DNA from: Candidatus Methanohalarchaeum thermophilum
Lineage (GTDB): Archaea; Halobacteriota; Methanonatronarchaeia; Methanonatronarchaeales; Methanonatronarchaeaceae
Length of the DNA stretch: 64,000 nucleotides
Direction: 5' to 3'
Assembly: GCA_001914405.1 (NCBI GenBank)
Contig: MSDW01000001.1
Location: 1,054,001 to 1,118,000, forward strand
The notes beneath the pieces were generated by a model, which was given only the letters and a program-made list of their open reading frames with translations, was not told where the DNA came from and made no database searches. Positions 37,343-45,998 of this stretch are shown in pieces. Every line of letters starts with the position of its first letter. The first letter of the stretch is position 1. Made by a program: the position numbers and the translations under genes.

Positions 37343-39478
37343 ATGAATAATAGGATATCTGTGGATGATGAGGAGGGACTTAAAGAGGTAGTAGAGGAAT
37401 TTTTAGATAGATATTATGATTCTCAGGGAACAGAGTTTACATTAAGAGATTTAATTGAATCTTATCCAGGTAGAAAACATTTGAGCATAGATTATAAAAG
37501 ATTAGAGTTTTTTGATCCGGATTTAGCTGATCTCCTGTTGGTCGAACCATTGGTTATTGATGAACTTGAGAAAAAAGCTAGGGAGATGGCTTTAGAGAAG
37601 TATGACGCTAATCTGGATAAAGGGTTTAATGTTAGAGTTAAGAATCTGCCTGATGACATTTATTTACAGATCAGAAATATTAGACAGCATCATATTAACA
37701 GATTTTTTCCTATAGATGGGATTGTGCAGAAGGCTACTCAAGTGATGCCGCAAGCAACTTTAGCGGTATTTAAGTGTGAGGAATGCCATGAGATCATGGA
37801 GATTAGACAGAAAAGTGAAACTGAGTTTAAGTCTCCTCCAAAATGTTATAACGAAAAATGTGGTGCAGGTTCTAGTAAGATAGAGTTTTTAGAGAAGAAA
37901 TCGGAATTTCGGGATTTTCAGAAAATAAAGATACAGGAACCACCTGAGCAGTTGACAGGAGGAGAAAAACCGGAGGATATTACAGTAAAGGCTAAGGATG
38001 ATTTAGCGGGGAAAGTTACTCCAGGTAATAGGGTTACTGTAAATGGTTTCGTTAAGATTGAGAAGAGGGAAAATTCTAGAATATACGATCCATATGTCGA
38101 AGCTAATAACATCGAACTTGAGGAACAAGAGTTTCAGAGGATTGAAATCTCTTCGGGGGATGAGGAGAAAATAAGAAAACTTTCTGAAGATCCTCAGATC
38201 TATAGTAAAATAATTGAATCTATGGTTCCAGCCGTTTATGGTTATTCAAATATAAAGGAAGCTGTTGCCCTGCAGCTTTTTTCGGGTCAACCTAAAAAGA
38301 ACCCTGATGGAACCCGAATAAGAGGAGATATACATACTTTATTGATTGGAGATCCTGGAACAGCGAAATCTCAGATACTTCGGTACATAAGTGATTTAGC
38401 TCCTAGAGGAGTCTATGCCTCAGGTAAATCAGTTTCAGCAGCTGGGTTAACGGCGGCAGCAGTTAAAGATGAATTTAGTGAGGGGGCCTTCACTTTAGAA
38501 GCGGGTGCCTTGGTTTTAAGCGATCAAGGTGTTTGTGCTATCGATGAATTTGATAAAATTGAAGCAGAGGATCTAAATGCACTTAACGATGCAATGGAAC
38601 AGCAGGAGATAGCAGTCCATAAAGCTGGGATTGATAGTACATTGAAAACGAGGTGTGCGGTATTATCAGCAGCAAATCCAAAATATGGTAGGTTTGATGA
38701 ATTTGAGCCAATTCCTGAGCAATTAAATATAGATCCCACCTTGTTATCTAGGTTTGATCTCATTTTTCCTATAACAGATAAACCAGATAGAGATAGGGAT
38801 AATAGAATTGCAGAGCATATACTGAATACTAATCGATTAGGAGAGAAGAGAAAAAGGGAAGAGGTGATGGATAGAAATATTGTAGATGAAGGAGATGCTG
38901 AAGTAGTTAGAGTTAAATCGGAGATAGAACCTGATTTGCTAAGGAAATATGTAGCTAAAGCCAGGCAAATTTCTCCAGTAATGACACAAGAAGCTAGAGA
39001 TAAGTTAAAGGAATTTTACATAGAATTAAGAAATGAAAGATGGGATAGTAGTTCTAGTGTAGATGAGGATCCTCTTCCCATCACTGCAAGAAACCTAGAA
39101 GCACTTATTAGATTAGGTGAAGCTAGTGCTAGAACTAGATTAAGCGATAAAGTAAAACTAAAGGATGCCGAAAGAGCAATTAGGATCGTAGATAATTGCC
39201 TAAGTAAAGTTAAGGAATCTTATTCTGAATCAAATGTAAGTTTAGACACTATCGAGGTAAAAAAGGAAGAAAACTTATCAATGACTGAGAAGGTATCTAA
39301 TGTTTTAGATGTAATCGAAAAGGAATTTGAAGGAGAAGCAGAAGAAAATGAACTAATACATAAAATGAAAGAACTTATGGGTATTGAAGATACAGAAAAA
39401 GCCAAAAAATTGATTGAAAGAGCAAAAAAAGAAAACAGGATATACGAACCAAGAGATCAAGTTTACAAAATAGTATAA
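37343..39478 (+). CDS. mcm: Second MCM helicase, intein-free
   Basis: 711 residues. N-terminal zinc region CEECHEIMEI...CYNEKCG. Walker A GDPGTAKSQILRYISD, Walker B CAIDEFDKIEAED, sensor 1 [11 protein letters not shown] and the arginine finger LLSRFDLIF are intact, so an active AAA+ helicase is expected. It differs from the first MCM in IDEFDK (against IDEIDK), GTAK (against GIGK) and in a C-terminal winged-helix tail (TEKVSNVLDVIEKEFEGEAE). Archaea with several MCMs usually keep one essential copy and extra ones of mobile origin; this one is not within an obvious mobile element. The ATG start is 7 bases after GGTTTT, with no strong Shine-Dalgarno. Confidence 0.94.
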   Translation: MNNRISVDDEEGLKEVVEEFLDRYYDSQGTEFTLRDLIESYPGRKHLSIDYKRLEFFDPDLADLLLVEPLVIDELEKKAREMALEKYDANLDKGFNVRVKNLPDDIYLQIRNIRQHHINRFFPIDGIVQKATQVMPQATLAVFKCEECHEIMEIRQKSETEFKSPPKCYNEKCGAGSSKIEFLEKKSEFRDFQKIKIQEPPEQLTGGEKPEDITVKAKDDLAGKVTPGNRVTVNGFVKIEKRENSRIYDPYVEANNIELEEQEFQRIEISSGDEEKIRKLSEDPQIYSKIIESMVPAVYGYSNIKEAVALQLFSGQPKKNPDGTRIRGDIHTLLIGDPGTAKSQILRYISDLAPRGVYASGKSVSAAGLTAAAVKDEFSEGAFTLEAGALVLSDQGVCAIDEFDKIEAEDLNALNDAMEQQEIAVHKAGIDSTLKTRCAVLSAANPKYGRFDEFEPIPEQLNIDPTLLSRFDLIFPITDKPDRDRDNRIAEHILNTNRLGEKRKREEVMDRNIVDEGDAEVVRVKSEIEPDLLRKYVAKARQISPVMTQEARDKLKEFYIELRNERWDSSSSVDEDPLPITARNLEALIRLGEASARTRLSDKVKLKDAERAIRIVDNCLSKVKESYSESNVSLDTIEVKKEENLSMTEKVSNVLDVIEKEFEGEAEENELIHKMKELMGIEDTEKAKKLIERAKKENRIYEPRDQVYKIV

Positions 39479-39620
39479 ACACAGCTTAATTTAAATCTTT
39501 TTTTTCCCTCTATATTCGATTTGGTTTTTTCTTGTTCTTATTTTATTTATCTACAGCTGGCTCTGATTGGCTTTTGAGTTATTTTTGAATTGCTACATTT
39601 TCTTTTTAGTATCGATTGGT

Positions 39621-40009
39621 TTAAATCTTCATTTTCCTGTCTGATTTGTCGTCAAATGATCTGTTATTTATTAACTCATGTTTGTCTTCTAGGTTCTCTA
39701 TTTTCTGGTTGAGTTTTCTGTTGTAAATTTTGAGTTCTCTTAAACCTTTTTCGGTTAATTCGTATTCCTTAATTCTTTTATCCTCATTGACGTGGTATTT
39801 GATTAATCCCTCATCTTTGAATTTTTTTATTACATTACTAACAGATTTTTTTGAGTAATTACTTTCTTTAATTATTTTTTTGAAACAGTTATTCCCCTCA
39901 AGTATTAAAAGCAATACTTCTATTTTTGAAGGAATTTTTATTTCACTATCAAAAGCAATACTTCTATTTTTGAAGGAATTTTTATTTCACTATCTTGATT
40001 TAAATTCAT
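39621..40009 (-). pseudogene. Winged-helix (MarR-like) regulator broken by a 44-bp duplication
   Basis: Reading from the natural ATG at 40009 gives MNLNQDSEIKIPSKIEVLLL and then a stop caused by a 44-base tandem duplication (39907-39994). If one unit is removed the frame runs straight into LILEGNNCFKKIIKESNYSK, KSVSNVIKKFKDEGLIKYHV, NEDKRIKEYELTEKGLRELK, a winged-helix domain with wing DKRIKEYELTEKG. A 97-codon frame from an internal TTG at 39914 is still open but lacks the first helix. The gene could be repaired by loss of one unit. Regulator targets are unknown. Confidence 0.68.
39907..39994. repeat. 44-bp perfect tandem duplication
   Basis: Two identical 44-base units (39907-39950 and 39951-39994), each starting AAAAGCAATACTTCTATTTT and ending ATTTCACTATC. 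The unit is not a multiple of three, so it shifts the reading frame of the winged-helix gene. Confidence 0.95.
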
Positions 40010-40929
40010 TTTCATATGTCTTTTTATGTAATGAAGTAACTTAAAACCTACTTTGTAGATTTAATAATATATTAATAACTTAAGTAAATGAACTAAACCT
40101 ATTAATCTATTAAATCCTAAAATTAAGGAATATATCTTTTTTACAACGAAATAACCTTGTCTAAAAATTAATTAACAAAATCAGTTTATTCTAAGTAATT
40201 ATATTAGATAAAAACAACAAACTTAAAATAGGATTTTAAAAAAATTGAGTAAAATTGGAAAAATACCACCAAATTAATTTATTTATACCTACCTTTAATC
40301 ATATATTATAACCAACAAATAAAATTAACATAATAAATTTAGTTTAAAACTAGTCTTAAGCTTCTTCTTGTATAATAAATTTGTTGTCTAAATATGTAGC
40401 TATTGGTTCATAAGTTTTAGTTAGCCAGATCTCTTAAATAGAAAAACAAATAAAATCAAATTGCATCTAAATTACAGGGTCTTTAAACAAAGAACCTAAT
40501 TCCTCGATTTTCTTTTCACTTATTAATATTAATGTGTAAACTATTATCACTCCCTAATCTTTTGAAAATAACCATAGACTCTATCTTTAATTTGTATCCA
40601 AAACTAGAGTTTCACTAACTTATCTTATTTTTATTTATTTTTATTTAAAATATATTTAAGTTTTATTTATTGTTAAATAGATTTAATAGGATTTTTATTT
40701 AAGTAAAATCTTGGAAATACCTAGGAATGGGGATTTCTTGGTAATTTATTCTGATAAAGTAGCTGAGAGCTTAAGGAATTCTGTCTAAAAATTAAAATAT
40801 AAGCGAATCATGGCTTTCTTATGAAACAGATTTCTTGTCTCTTGAAGGCGAGTTTAATTTATTTGGGTGAAAGTTTCTTCTCTTTTTTTCAGTGGCAAAT
40901 AGTTTTTAGTGTGGGAGAGAGGTTCATCT
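40010..40929. other. 900-bp AT-rich region without genes
   Basis: No reading frame, RNA gene or repeat family could be supported. Short T/A-rich direct repeats (TTATTTTTATTTATTTTTATTT near 40625) are low complexity. It is the longest empty stretch that is not mobile-element sequence. Confidence 0.5.
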
Positions 40930-41367
40930 TTTCACCTCAAGGAGACTCCTTCCTAATCTCTGATTAGGTGGGAGAGGAATTGAGGTAATGCTTAAATGGC
41001 TAGAACACATATTTTTGGTCAAAGTCAATAGGTTTGAATGGTTGGCTCCTGGTTTAAGGCACTCTCTTAAAGGAGGGAAAACCGCTTCTTTGGGGAACGC
41101 TACCATGCTTGAGAACCTGAACTTTTCCGCTTCGGGCAAAAGCGTGCTCGCGAGAGCCGACGGGACCACTGACCATGTTCGGTTCCCAGAAGTGGATGGG
41201 TCACGGTCAACTGGCCCTTGGAATCGGTTCTAGATGAGCGAGAACCTCTCTGTGTGTAACGGAAGTTCTCCGAGGAAACCGATAATTAAATTGTACATGT
41301 GGTCTGGTCCTATCATACACAAGCCCCTTCCAAAATCTTTGATTTTGGTAGGGGTAGTTGACATGGA
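40930..41367 (+). mobile_element. Non-coding structured mobile element, type E (copy E1)
   Basis: Left hairpin at 40946-40974 (CTCCTTCCTAATC against GATTAGGTGGGAG). Right hairpin at 41324-41354 (CCCCTTCCAAAATC against GATTTTGGTAGGGG), then TAGTTGACATGG. It is collinear with the minus-strand copy at 29811. Paired segments include GGCACTCTCTTAAAGG, GCTTCGGGCAAAAGC (a stem with AAGC...GCTT character) and GAACCTCTCTGTGTG...GGAAGTTCTCCGAGG. The centre is G+C-rich (GCGTGCTCGCGAGAGCCGAC). Overlapping frames of 66-81 codons on either strand are not conserved between copies. Confidence 0.74.
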
Positions 41368-41447
41368 GTTGGATAAGTTAAATAAGAAGGGTTGGTATGT
41401 GAACAAAAACATATTCATAATTCAATTCCATTAATCTTTAGGTAGTT

Positions 41448-41768
41448 ATGAATTCGTTGGAAGACCTGCAGGAAGAAGTGGATAGTTTTATAAATAACTA
41501 TGAAGAGGGATATTGGCCTCCTCTCTCTATGTTGGCTGCTTTAGTTGAAGAAGTTGGGGAATTATCTCGGGAACTTAATGACGAGTTTGGGAGTAAGCCA
41601 AAAAAAGATTTAAAGGAAAAAGGTGACATAAGAAATGAGTTGGGAGATACTCTTTTTTCTTTGATCTGTATAGCAAATTATTTAGATATAGACTTGGAAA
41701 GCGCTCTCGAATCCACTATGGAGAAATACAGAGATCGGGATAGTGATAGGTGGACAGAAATTAAATGA
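41448..41768 (+). CDS. mazG: MazG-type nucleotide pyrophosphohydrolase
   Basis: 106 residues, single MazG domain. The metal-binding motif appears as ALVEEVGELSRELNDE, followed by IRNELGDTLFSLICIANYLD, giving the EExxE...ExxD pattern, and ends LESTMEKYRDRDSDRW. It hydrolyses NTPs or dNTPs to NMP and pyrophosphate and is thought to clean the nucleotide pool. It follows the E1 element closely and precedes grpE by about 155 bases. Confidence 0.9.
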   Translation: MNSLEDLQEEVDSFINNYEEGYWPPLSMLAALVEEVGELSRELNDEFGSKPKKDLKEKGDIRNELGDTLFSLICIANYLDIDLESALESTMEKYRDRDSDRWTEIK

Positions 41769-41923
41769 GGTAAGTTTTACTAGTGGGAGTTGATTGAGGT
41801 ATGGTGGTCTGTTTGGGTGTGTGTTTAAATGTGTGTATCGGTGGTTCAAAAGATTTATTAAAATATAAATAAACATTTCTTCTGACTTTTTAGGGTACTT
41901 GTATTTTTTGAGGAGATTTATAT

Positions 41924-42493
41924 ATGGCGGATTCTGAAGGATCTACTAAGGAAGTAGATAAGTTATTGGAGCTTAAGGAAGAGTTAGAAGAAAAAAAGGA
42001 AGAGTTAAATGTTGTTAAGGAAGAGTTAGAGGATAAAGAAGCTGAATTGGAGGAAAAAAGCGATAGAATTAGTGAGTTAGAGGATCTTGTAAAGAAGATA
42101 CAGGCAGATTTTGAGAATTATAAAAAGAGAACTGAAAAAAAGATTAAATCAAAGATAAATAAATCTGAGAAGGAATATACTAAAGATCTTCTTGAGGTTC
42201 TAGATGCGTTTAAATCGGCTTTAGATACTGAAGCTGATATGAATAGTGATTTCCTAGAGGGAATTAGAAATACCCATGATCTATTGGTTGAAAAATTACG
42301 AGATAGAGGATTAAGAGAGATTGAAACTGAAGAATTTGATCCAAAGAAGCATCGTGCTATTTCTAAAGAACACTCTGAACAGCATGAAGATGGTGAAATT
42401 ATAGAAGTCCTTCAGAGAGGTTATCTCTTTAAAAAACAAGTTTTAAGACCTGCTGTGGTTAAGGTTGCAAAATCAAGTAATAATTCTTCATAG
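41924..42493 (+). CDS. grpE: Nucleotide exchange factor GrpE
   Basis: 189 residues. The N-terminal half is a long charged coiled coil (LLELKEELEEKKEELNVVKE, EKSDRISELEDLVKKIQADF) and the C-terminal wing has the family end IIEVLQRGYLFKKQVLRPAV then VKVAKSS. ADFENYKKRTEKK marks the middle. It releases ADP from DnaK. The ATG follows GAGGAGATTTATAT. A TATA-like stretch (TTATTAAAATATAAATAAAC, about 41850-41875) lies 50-75 bases upstream, so the chaperone operon probably starts here. DnaK in archaea came from bacteria. Confidence 0.95.
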   Translation: MADSEGSTKEVDKLLELKEELEEKKEELNVVKEELEDKEAELEEKSDRISELEDLVKKIQADFENYKKRTEKKIKSKINKSEKEYTKDLLEVLDAFKSALDTEADMNSDFLEGIRNTHDLLVEKLRDRGLREIETEEFDPKKHRAISKEHSEQHEDGEIIEVLQRGYLFKKQVLRPAVVKVAKSSNNSS

Positions 42494-42538
42494 TAATCAG
42501 TATTCGAATTCTTGAAATTAAGTATCTTGGTGATAAAT

Positions 42539-44413
42539 ATGTCAGAAAAAAAAGAGAAAATAGTTGGTATTGATTTAGGAACTACTAATTCAGCTATGGC
42601 TATATTAGAAGGTGGAGATCCGGAAATTATAGAGAATGCAGAGGGAGAACGGACAACTCCATCTGTAGTAGGTTTTAAAGATGACGAAAGGCTTGTTGGA
42701 AAACCAGCCAAAAATCAGCTCATTACTAATTCAGAGAATACGGTTAAATCAATTAAGAGACATATGGGAGAAGACTACAAGGTTGAATTAGAGGGAAAAG
42801 ACTACACTCCTCAAGAGATATCGGCAATGATACTCCAAAAACTAAAAAGAGATGCTGAAGAATACCTAGGAGAAGAATTAGAAAAAGCCGTAATCACGGT
42901 TCCAGCATATTTCACTGATGCACAGAGACAGGCCACAAAGGATGCAGGAGAAATTGCAGGCTTCGAAGTTGAGAGAATAATTAATGAACCCACTGCTGCA
43001 TCTCTAGCTTATGGCTTAAAGGATGAAGAAGAAAAAACTATCTTAGTATACGACTTAGGAGGCGGAACATTTGATGTCTCCATCTTAGAACTAGATGAAG
43101 GGGTCTTTGAGGTAGTTGCAACTAGTGGAAACAACCAACTTGGAGGAGATGACTTTGATGAAGAACTAATAGACTGGGTAGCCAATAAATTCGAAAAAGA
43201 ACATAATGTCGATTTAAGAGAAGACCCACAGGCACTTCAAAGGATAAAAGAAGCAGCAGAAGAAGCAAAAAAAGAACTTTCCTCCAGGAAGCAGACCACG
43301 ATAAACATACCATTTATATATCAAGATGACGATGGAGCAAAGAACATAGATTACAAGATAACTAGAGCAAAATTTGAGGAACTAATCAGGCCTCATGTAG
43401 AGAAGACCGAACAACCAACTAAAAGAGCTTTAAAAGATGCAGGAATCAATAAAAGTGATATAGATGATGTTATCCTAGTAGGTGGTTCTACAAGGGTGCC
43501 TTTGGTTAGGCAAAAAGTCGAAGAGCTAACAGGACAAGAACCTAATAAAAATGTAAACCCTGATGAGGTAGTAGCTCAAGGAGCAGCAATACAAGGAGGA
43601 GCTCTAGCAGGAGAAGTAGACGACCTATTATTGCTAGATGTTACGCCACTTTCATTAGGTGTGGAAACCAAAGGAGGCGTATTTACAAAACTAATAGAGA
43701 GAAACACAACCATACCAACGGAAGAACAAAAAACTTTTACAACAGCTGTAGACAATCAGACTGCCGTAACAGTGCATGTATTACAGGGTGAAAGAGCTAT
43801 GGCTAAAGACAACAAATCATTAGGCCAATTTGTACTCGATGGAATCCCTCCAGCACCAGCTGGAACCCCACAGATCGAAGTTACATTTGAAATTGATGCA
43901 GATGGTATCCTACAGGTATCAGCGGAAGATAAAGGATCTGGAAAAGAACAATCGATTACCATACAGGACCAAGCAAGATTAGATGAAGACGAAATAGAAA
44001 GAATGAAACAGGAAGCCCAGGAACATGAAGAAGAGGACAAGAAAAAGAGAAAAAGAATCGAAAAAATTAACTCTGCAGAACAATTGATCCGTGGCACAAG
44101 AAAAACAATGGATGAAATTGATGAACAAATCGATGAAGACCTAAAAGAAGAAGTTGAAGATAAAATAAACGAGTTAGAAGAAGTATTAGATAAAGATAAA
44201 CCATCTATTGAAGAATTAGATCAAAAAATGAACGAACTTCAAGAAAAAGCACAAGAGATAGGTCAAAAAGTCTACGGTCAACAGGCACAAGCACAAGCAA
44301 ATCAATCTGCAGCCGGTTTTAACGCTGAAGATGTGAAACAGGGTGCACAACAAAGAAACCAAAGTCAAGACGAGGATGTAGTAGACGCGGACTACGAAGA
44401 AGTAAAAGACTAG
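42539..44413 (+). CDS. dnaK: Hsp70 chaperone DnaK
   Basis: The ATPase domain begins [20 protein letters not shown]. Further phosphate motifs are [16 protein letters not shown] and [20 protein letters not shown], with [20 protein letters not shown] and [13 protein letters not shown]. The substrate domain contains [20 protein letters not shown]. Total 624-625 residues from the ATG at 42539; an earlier frame extends to TTG 42512, but GGTGA sits 5 bases before the ATG and normal family N-termini fit it. The tail is acidic ([15 protein letters not shown]). It lies in a grpE-dnaK-dnaJ order. Confidence 0.97.
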   Translation: MSEKKEKIVGIDLGTTNSAMAILEGGDPEIIENAEGERTTPSVVGFKDDERLVGKPAKNQLITNSENTVKSIKRHMGEDYKVELEGKDYTPQEISAMILQKLKRDAEEYLGEELEKAVITVPAYFTDAQRQATKDAGEIAGFEVERIINEPTAASLAYGLKDEEEKTILVYDLGGGTFDVSILELDEGVFEVVATSGNNQLGGDDFDEELIDWVANKFEKEHNVDLREDPQALQRIKEAAEEAKKELSSRKQTTINIPFIYQDDDGAKNIDYKITRAKFEELIRPHVEKTEQPTKRALKDAGINKSDIDDVILVGGSTRVPLVRQKVEELTGQEPNKNVNPDEVVAQGAAIQGGALAGEVDDLLLLDVTPLSLGVETKGGVFTKLIERNTTIPTEEQKTFTTAVDNQTAVTVHVLQGERAMAKDNKSLGQFVLDGIPPAPAGTPQIEVTFEIDADGILQVSAEDKGSGKEQSITIQDQARLDEDEIERMKQEAQEHEEEDKKKRKRIEKINSAEQLIRGTRKTMDEIDEQIDEDLKEEVEDKINELEEVLDKDKPSIEELDQKMNELQEKAQEIGQKVYGQQAQAQANQSAAGFNAEDVKQGAQQRNQSQDEDVVDADYEEVKD

Positions 44414-44440
44414 AGTACAATCAAAAATTATTATTTATCT

Positions 44441-44470
44441 TAATTTAATCTAATTTAATCTAATTTAATT
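44441..44470. repeat. Three 10-bp units TAATTTAATC between dnaK and dnaJ
   Basis: TAATTTAATC occurs twice and then TAATTTAATT, head to tail. It fills most of the dnaK-dnaJ gap and may contain the dnaJ promoter or be a microsatellite. Confidence 0.75.
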
Positions 44471-44487
44471 TATTTTTAAATGATATA

Positions 44488-45603
44488 ATGGCAGAAGATT
44501 ACTATGAGATTCTAGGAGTAGACAGGAACGCAAGCCAGGAAGAAATAAAAAAGGCATATAGAAAGAAGGCTAAAAAGTATCATCCGGACTCAAATTCAGA
44601 TGAAGCGGATGAAGAAAAGTTTAAGGAGATCAATGAGGCCTATAAGGTTTTAAGTGATGAAGAGAAGCGGAAAAAATACGATCAATTTGGAAAAGCTGGA
44701 GTAGATGATAGCTATAAAAGAAGAGCAAGATCCGACTTCAGTGACTTTGAAGATATCTTTTCTTCTTTCTTTGGTGATATATTCAATCAGGGAAGAACTG
44801 GTAGAAGAAGAGAAAGAGGCCAAGATCTTAGAGCAAAAATAGATATTACCCTCAAAGAGGCCTATGAGGGCGGGGAAAAATCAATTGAACTAGAAAGATA
44901 CACCAGGTGCTCACAATGTGATGGAACCGGAGCCGAAGACCAGTCAAGTGTAAAAAAATGTACTAAGTGCAACGGGAAAGGAAAAGTACAGCAGGTAAAA
45001 AGAGGAGCTTTCGGCCAGCAGGTCGTAATAACGGAATGTGATATGTGTGGAGGAACCGGTGAGGAGATCGGAGAGAAATGCAGTAACTGTAGTGGTGAAG
45101 GAAGAGTTAAAAAGACTGAGAAAATAAAATTTGAGATACCAGCTGGAGTTAAGAATGGACAAAAGGTGAGGGTTCAGGGAAAAGGCCATGCCGGAAAAAG
45201 AGGAAAAAAACCTGGCGATCTTTATGTTATAGTTGAAATAGAGGAAGATGATGTATTCGAAAGGAGAAATGAAAATCTATTCTACAATCTTAAGATGAGT
45301 TTCCCTGATGCTGCACTAGGAAGTAAAGCAGAAATACCAACCATGGATGGTGAAGTTGAATTAGATATACCAAAAGGAACCCAAAACGGGGACATATTTA
45401 GACTACAGGGAAAGGGAATGCCAAAGCTAAGAAGAAGAGGATATGGTGATCTCTATGTTAAAGCCGTAGTAGAAACACCGGAGAACCTAAACGAAGAAGA
45501 AAAAGAGCTACTGCAAAAACTCCGAGAACACGAATCACAGCACAAAGAACCAGACAAGGGATTCTTCGAGACAGTTAAAGAAAACATAAAAGACGCATTT
45601 TGA
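44488..45603 (+). CDS. dnaJ: Co-chaperone DnaJ
   Basis: 371 residues. The J domain has [20 protein letters not shown] and the HPD tripeptide in [12 protein letters not shown] glycine-phenylalanine-rich stretch is short ([17 protein letters not shown]). The four zinc repeats are [27 protein letters not shown] and CSNCSGEGR. The C-terminal substrate domain has [20 protein letters not shown] and [20 protein letters not shown]. It is a full-length class A DnaJ. Transcription ends in a T-rich run (45640-45649). Confidence 0.97.
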   Translation: MAEDYYEILGVDRNASQEEIKKAYRKKAKKYHPDSNSDEADEEKFKEINEAYKVLSDEEKRKKYDQFGKAGVDDSYKRRARSDFSDFEDIFSSFFGDIFNQGRTGRRRERGQDLRAKIDITLKEAYEGGEKSIELERYTRCSQCDGTGAEDQSSVKKCTKCNGKGKVQQVKRGAFGQQVVITECDMCGGTGEEIGEKCSNCSGEGRVKKTEKIKFEIPAGVKNGQKVRVQGKGHAGKRGKKPGDLYVIVEIEEDDVFERRNENLFYNLKMSFPDAALGSKAEIPTMDGEVELDIPKGTQNGDIFRLQGKGMPKLRRRGYGDLYVKAVVETPENLNEEEKELLQKLREHESQHKEPDKGFFETVKENIKDAF

Positions 45604-45639
45604 AGACAAAATACAAGAACCGAAACAAACCTATCCTTT

Positions 45640-45649
45640 ACTTTTTTTA
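45640..45649 (+). terminator. T-run after dnaJ
   Basis: ACTTTTTTTA soon after the dnaJ stop; oligo-T runs act as archaeal terminators. Not structure-supported. Confidence 0.35.
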
Positions 45650-45852
45650 TTGCAAGTTCTTTATTATTTAATAGATCATTTTTTCTGAGGTTAGTTCTTT
45701 TAGTTTTGTATTTAATCTAATGAATTAGTTAAATACAGTTTATTATATTTTTATTTGGTTTAATATGGGATTTAGTTTATTTGTTTTTGTTTTTATTTAT
45801 TAAAAATCAATTTGTTAATGGATATATTAACATTTTTATTGAAAAGTTATAG

Positions 45853-45868
45853 GTTACGATTTCGTAAC
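45853..45868. promoter_or_regulatory. Palindrome GTTACGA-TT-TCGTAAC
   Basis: Seven-base perfect arms separated by TT. An outer AAAAGTTA at about 45842-45849 also faces TAACTTTT at the far side, giving nested symmetry. A dimeric regulator or an RNA hairpin could use it. It is about 140 bases upstream of the likely start. Confidence 0.45.
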
Positions 45869-45877
45869 TTTTTTCTT

Positions 45878-45914
45878 TATCACCAGAGTATGTCAATAAC
45901 ATATTAGCGTGATA
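45878..45914. promoter_or_regulatory. 37-bp spaced palindrome TATCAC-5-TATGT-5-ACATA-5-GTGATA
   Basis: The half-sites TATCAC and TATGT recur in reverse as ACATA and GTGATA with equal five-base spacings. The symmetry extends over 37 bases. It is a plausible binding site for a dimeric regulator or a pair of dimers, about 85-120 bases before the start of the operon. Confidence 0.45.
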
Positions 45915-45998
45915 GTTTGAAGAATAGTTTAGAACTTTACTTTTTTGGAAAAGATGGCAAAAAACAGTTTTTTATAACCTCGAACAGGAGGGAAGGGG

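Larger units (their letters stand above)
45650..45998. promoter_or_regulatory. Upstream region of the formate dehydrogenase operon, with symmetric elements
   Basis: The 350-bp gap has no gene. It holds two symmetric sites (45853-45868 and 45878-45914, listed separately) and a TATA-like TTTTTTATAACC at about 45968-45978, some 20-30 bases before the likely start. The Shine-Dalgarno GGAGGG is at 45987-45992. If the TATA-like site is used, the leader would be very short. Confidence 0.45.

Noticed and set aside
37156-37350. 64-codon frame before the second mcm
   Set aside because: No start context, odd residue make-up (many Cys, Phe, Val), overlaps the mcm start.
40988-41233. 81-codon frames on both strands of element E1
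   Set aside because: Mirror frames on both strands of the same segment are a sign of low stop density, and neither is conserved with fair similarity in copy E2.
5974-41367. CRISPR array from the repeated hairpin ends
   Set aside because: Repeats are dispersed over 35 kb, not regularly spaced, and lack spacers of equal size; no cas genes are present.
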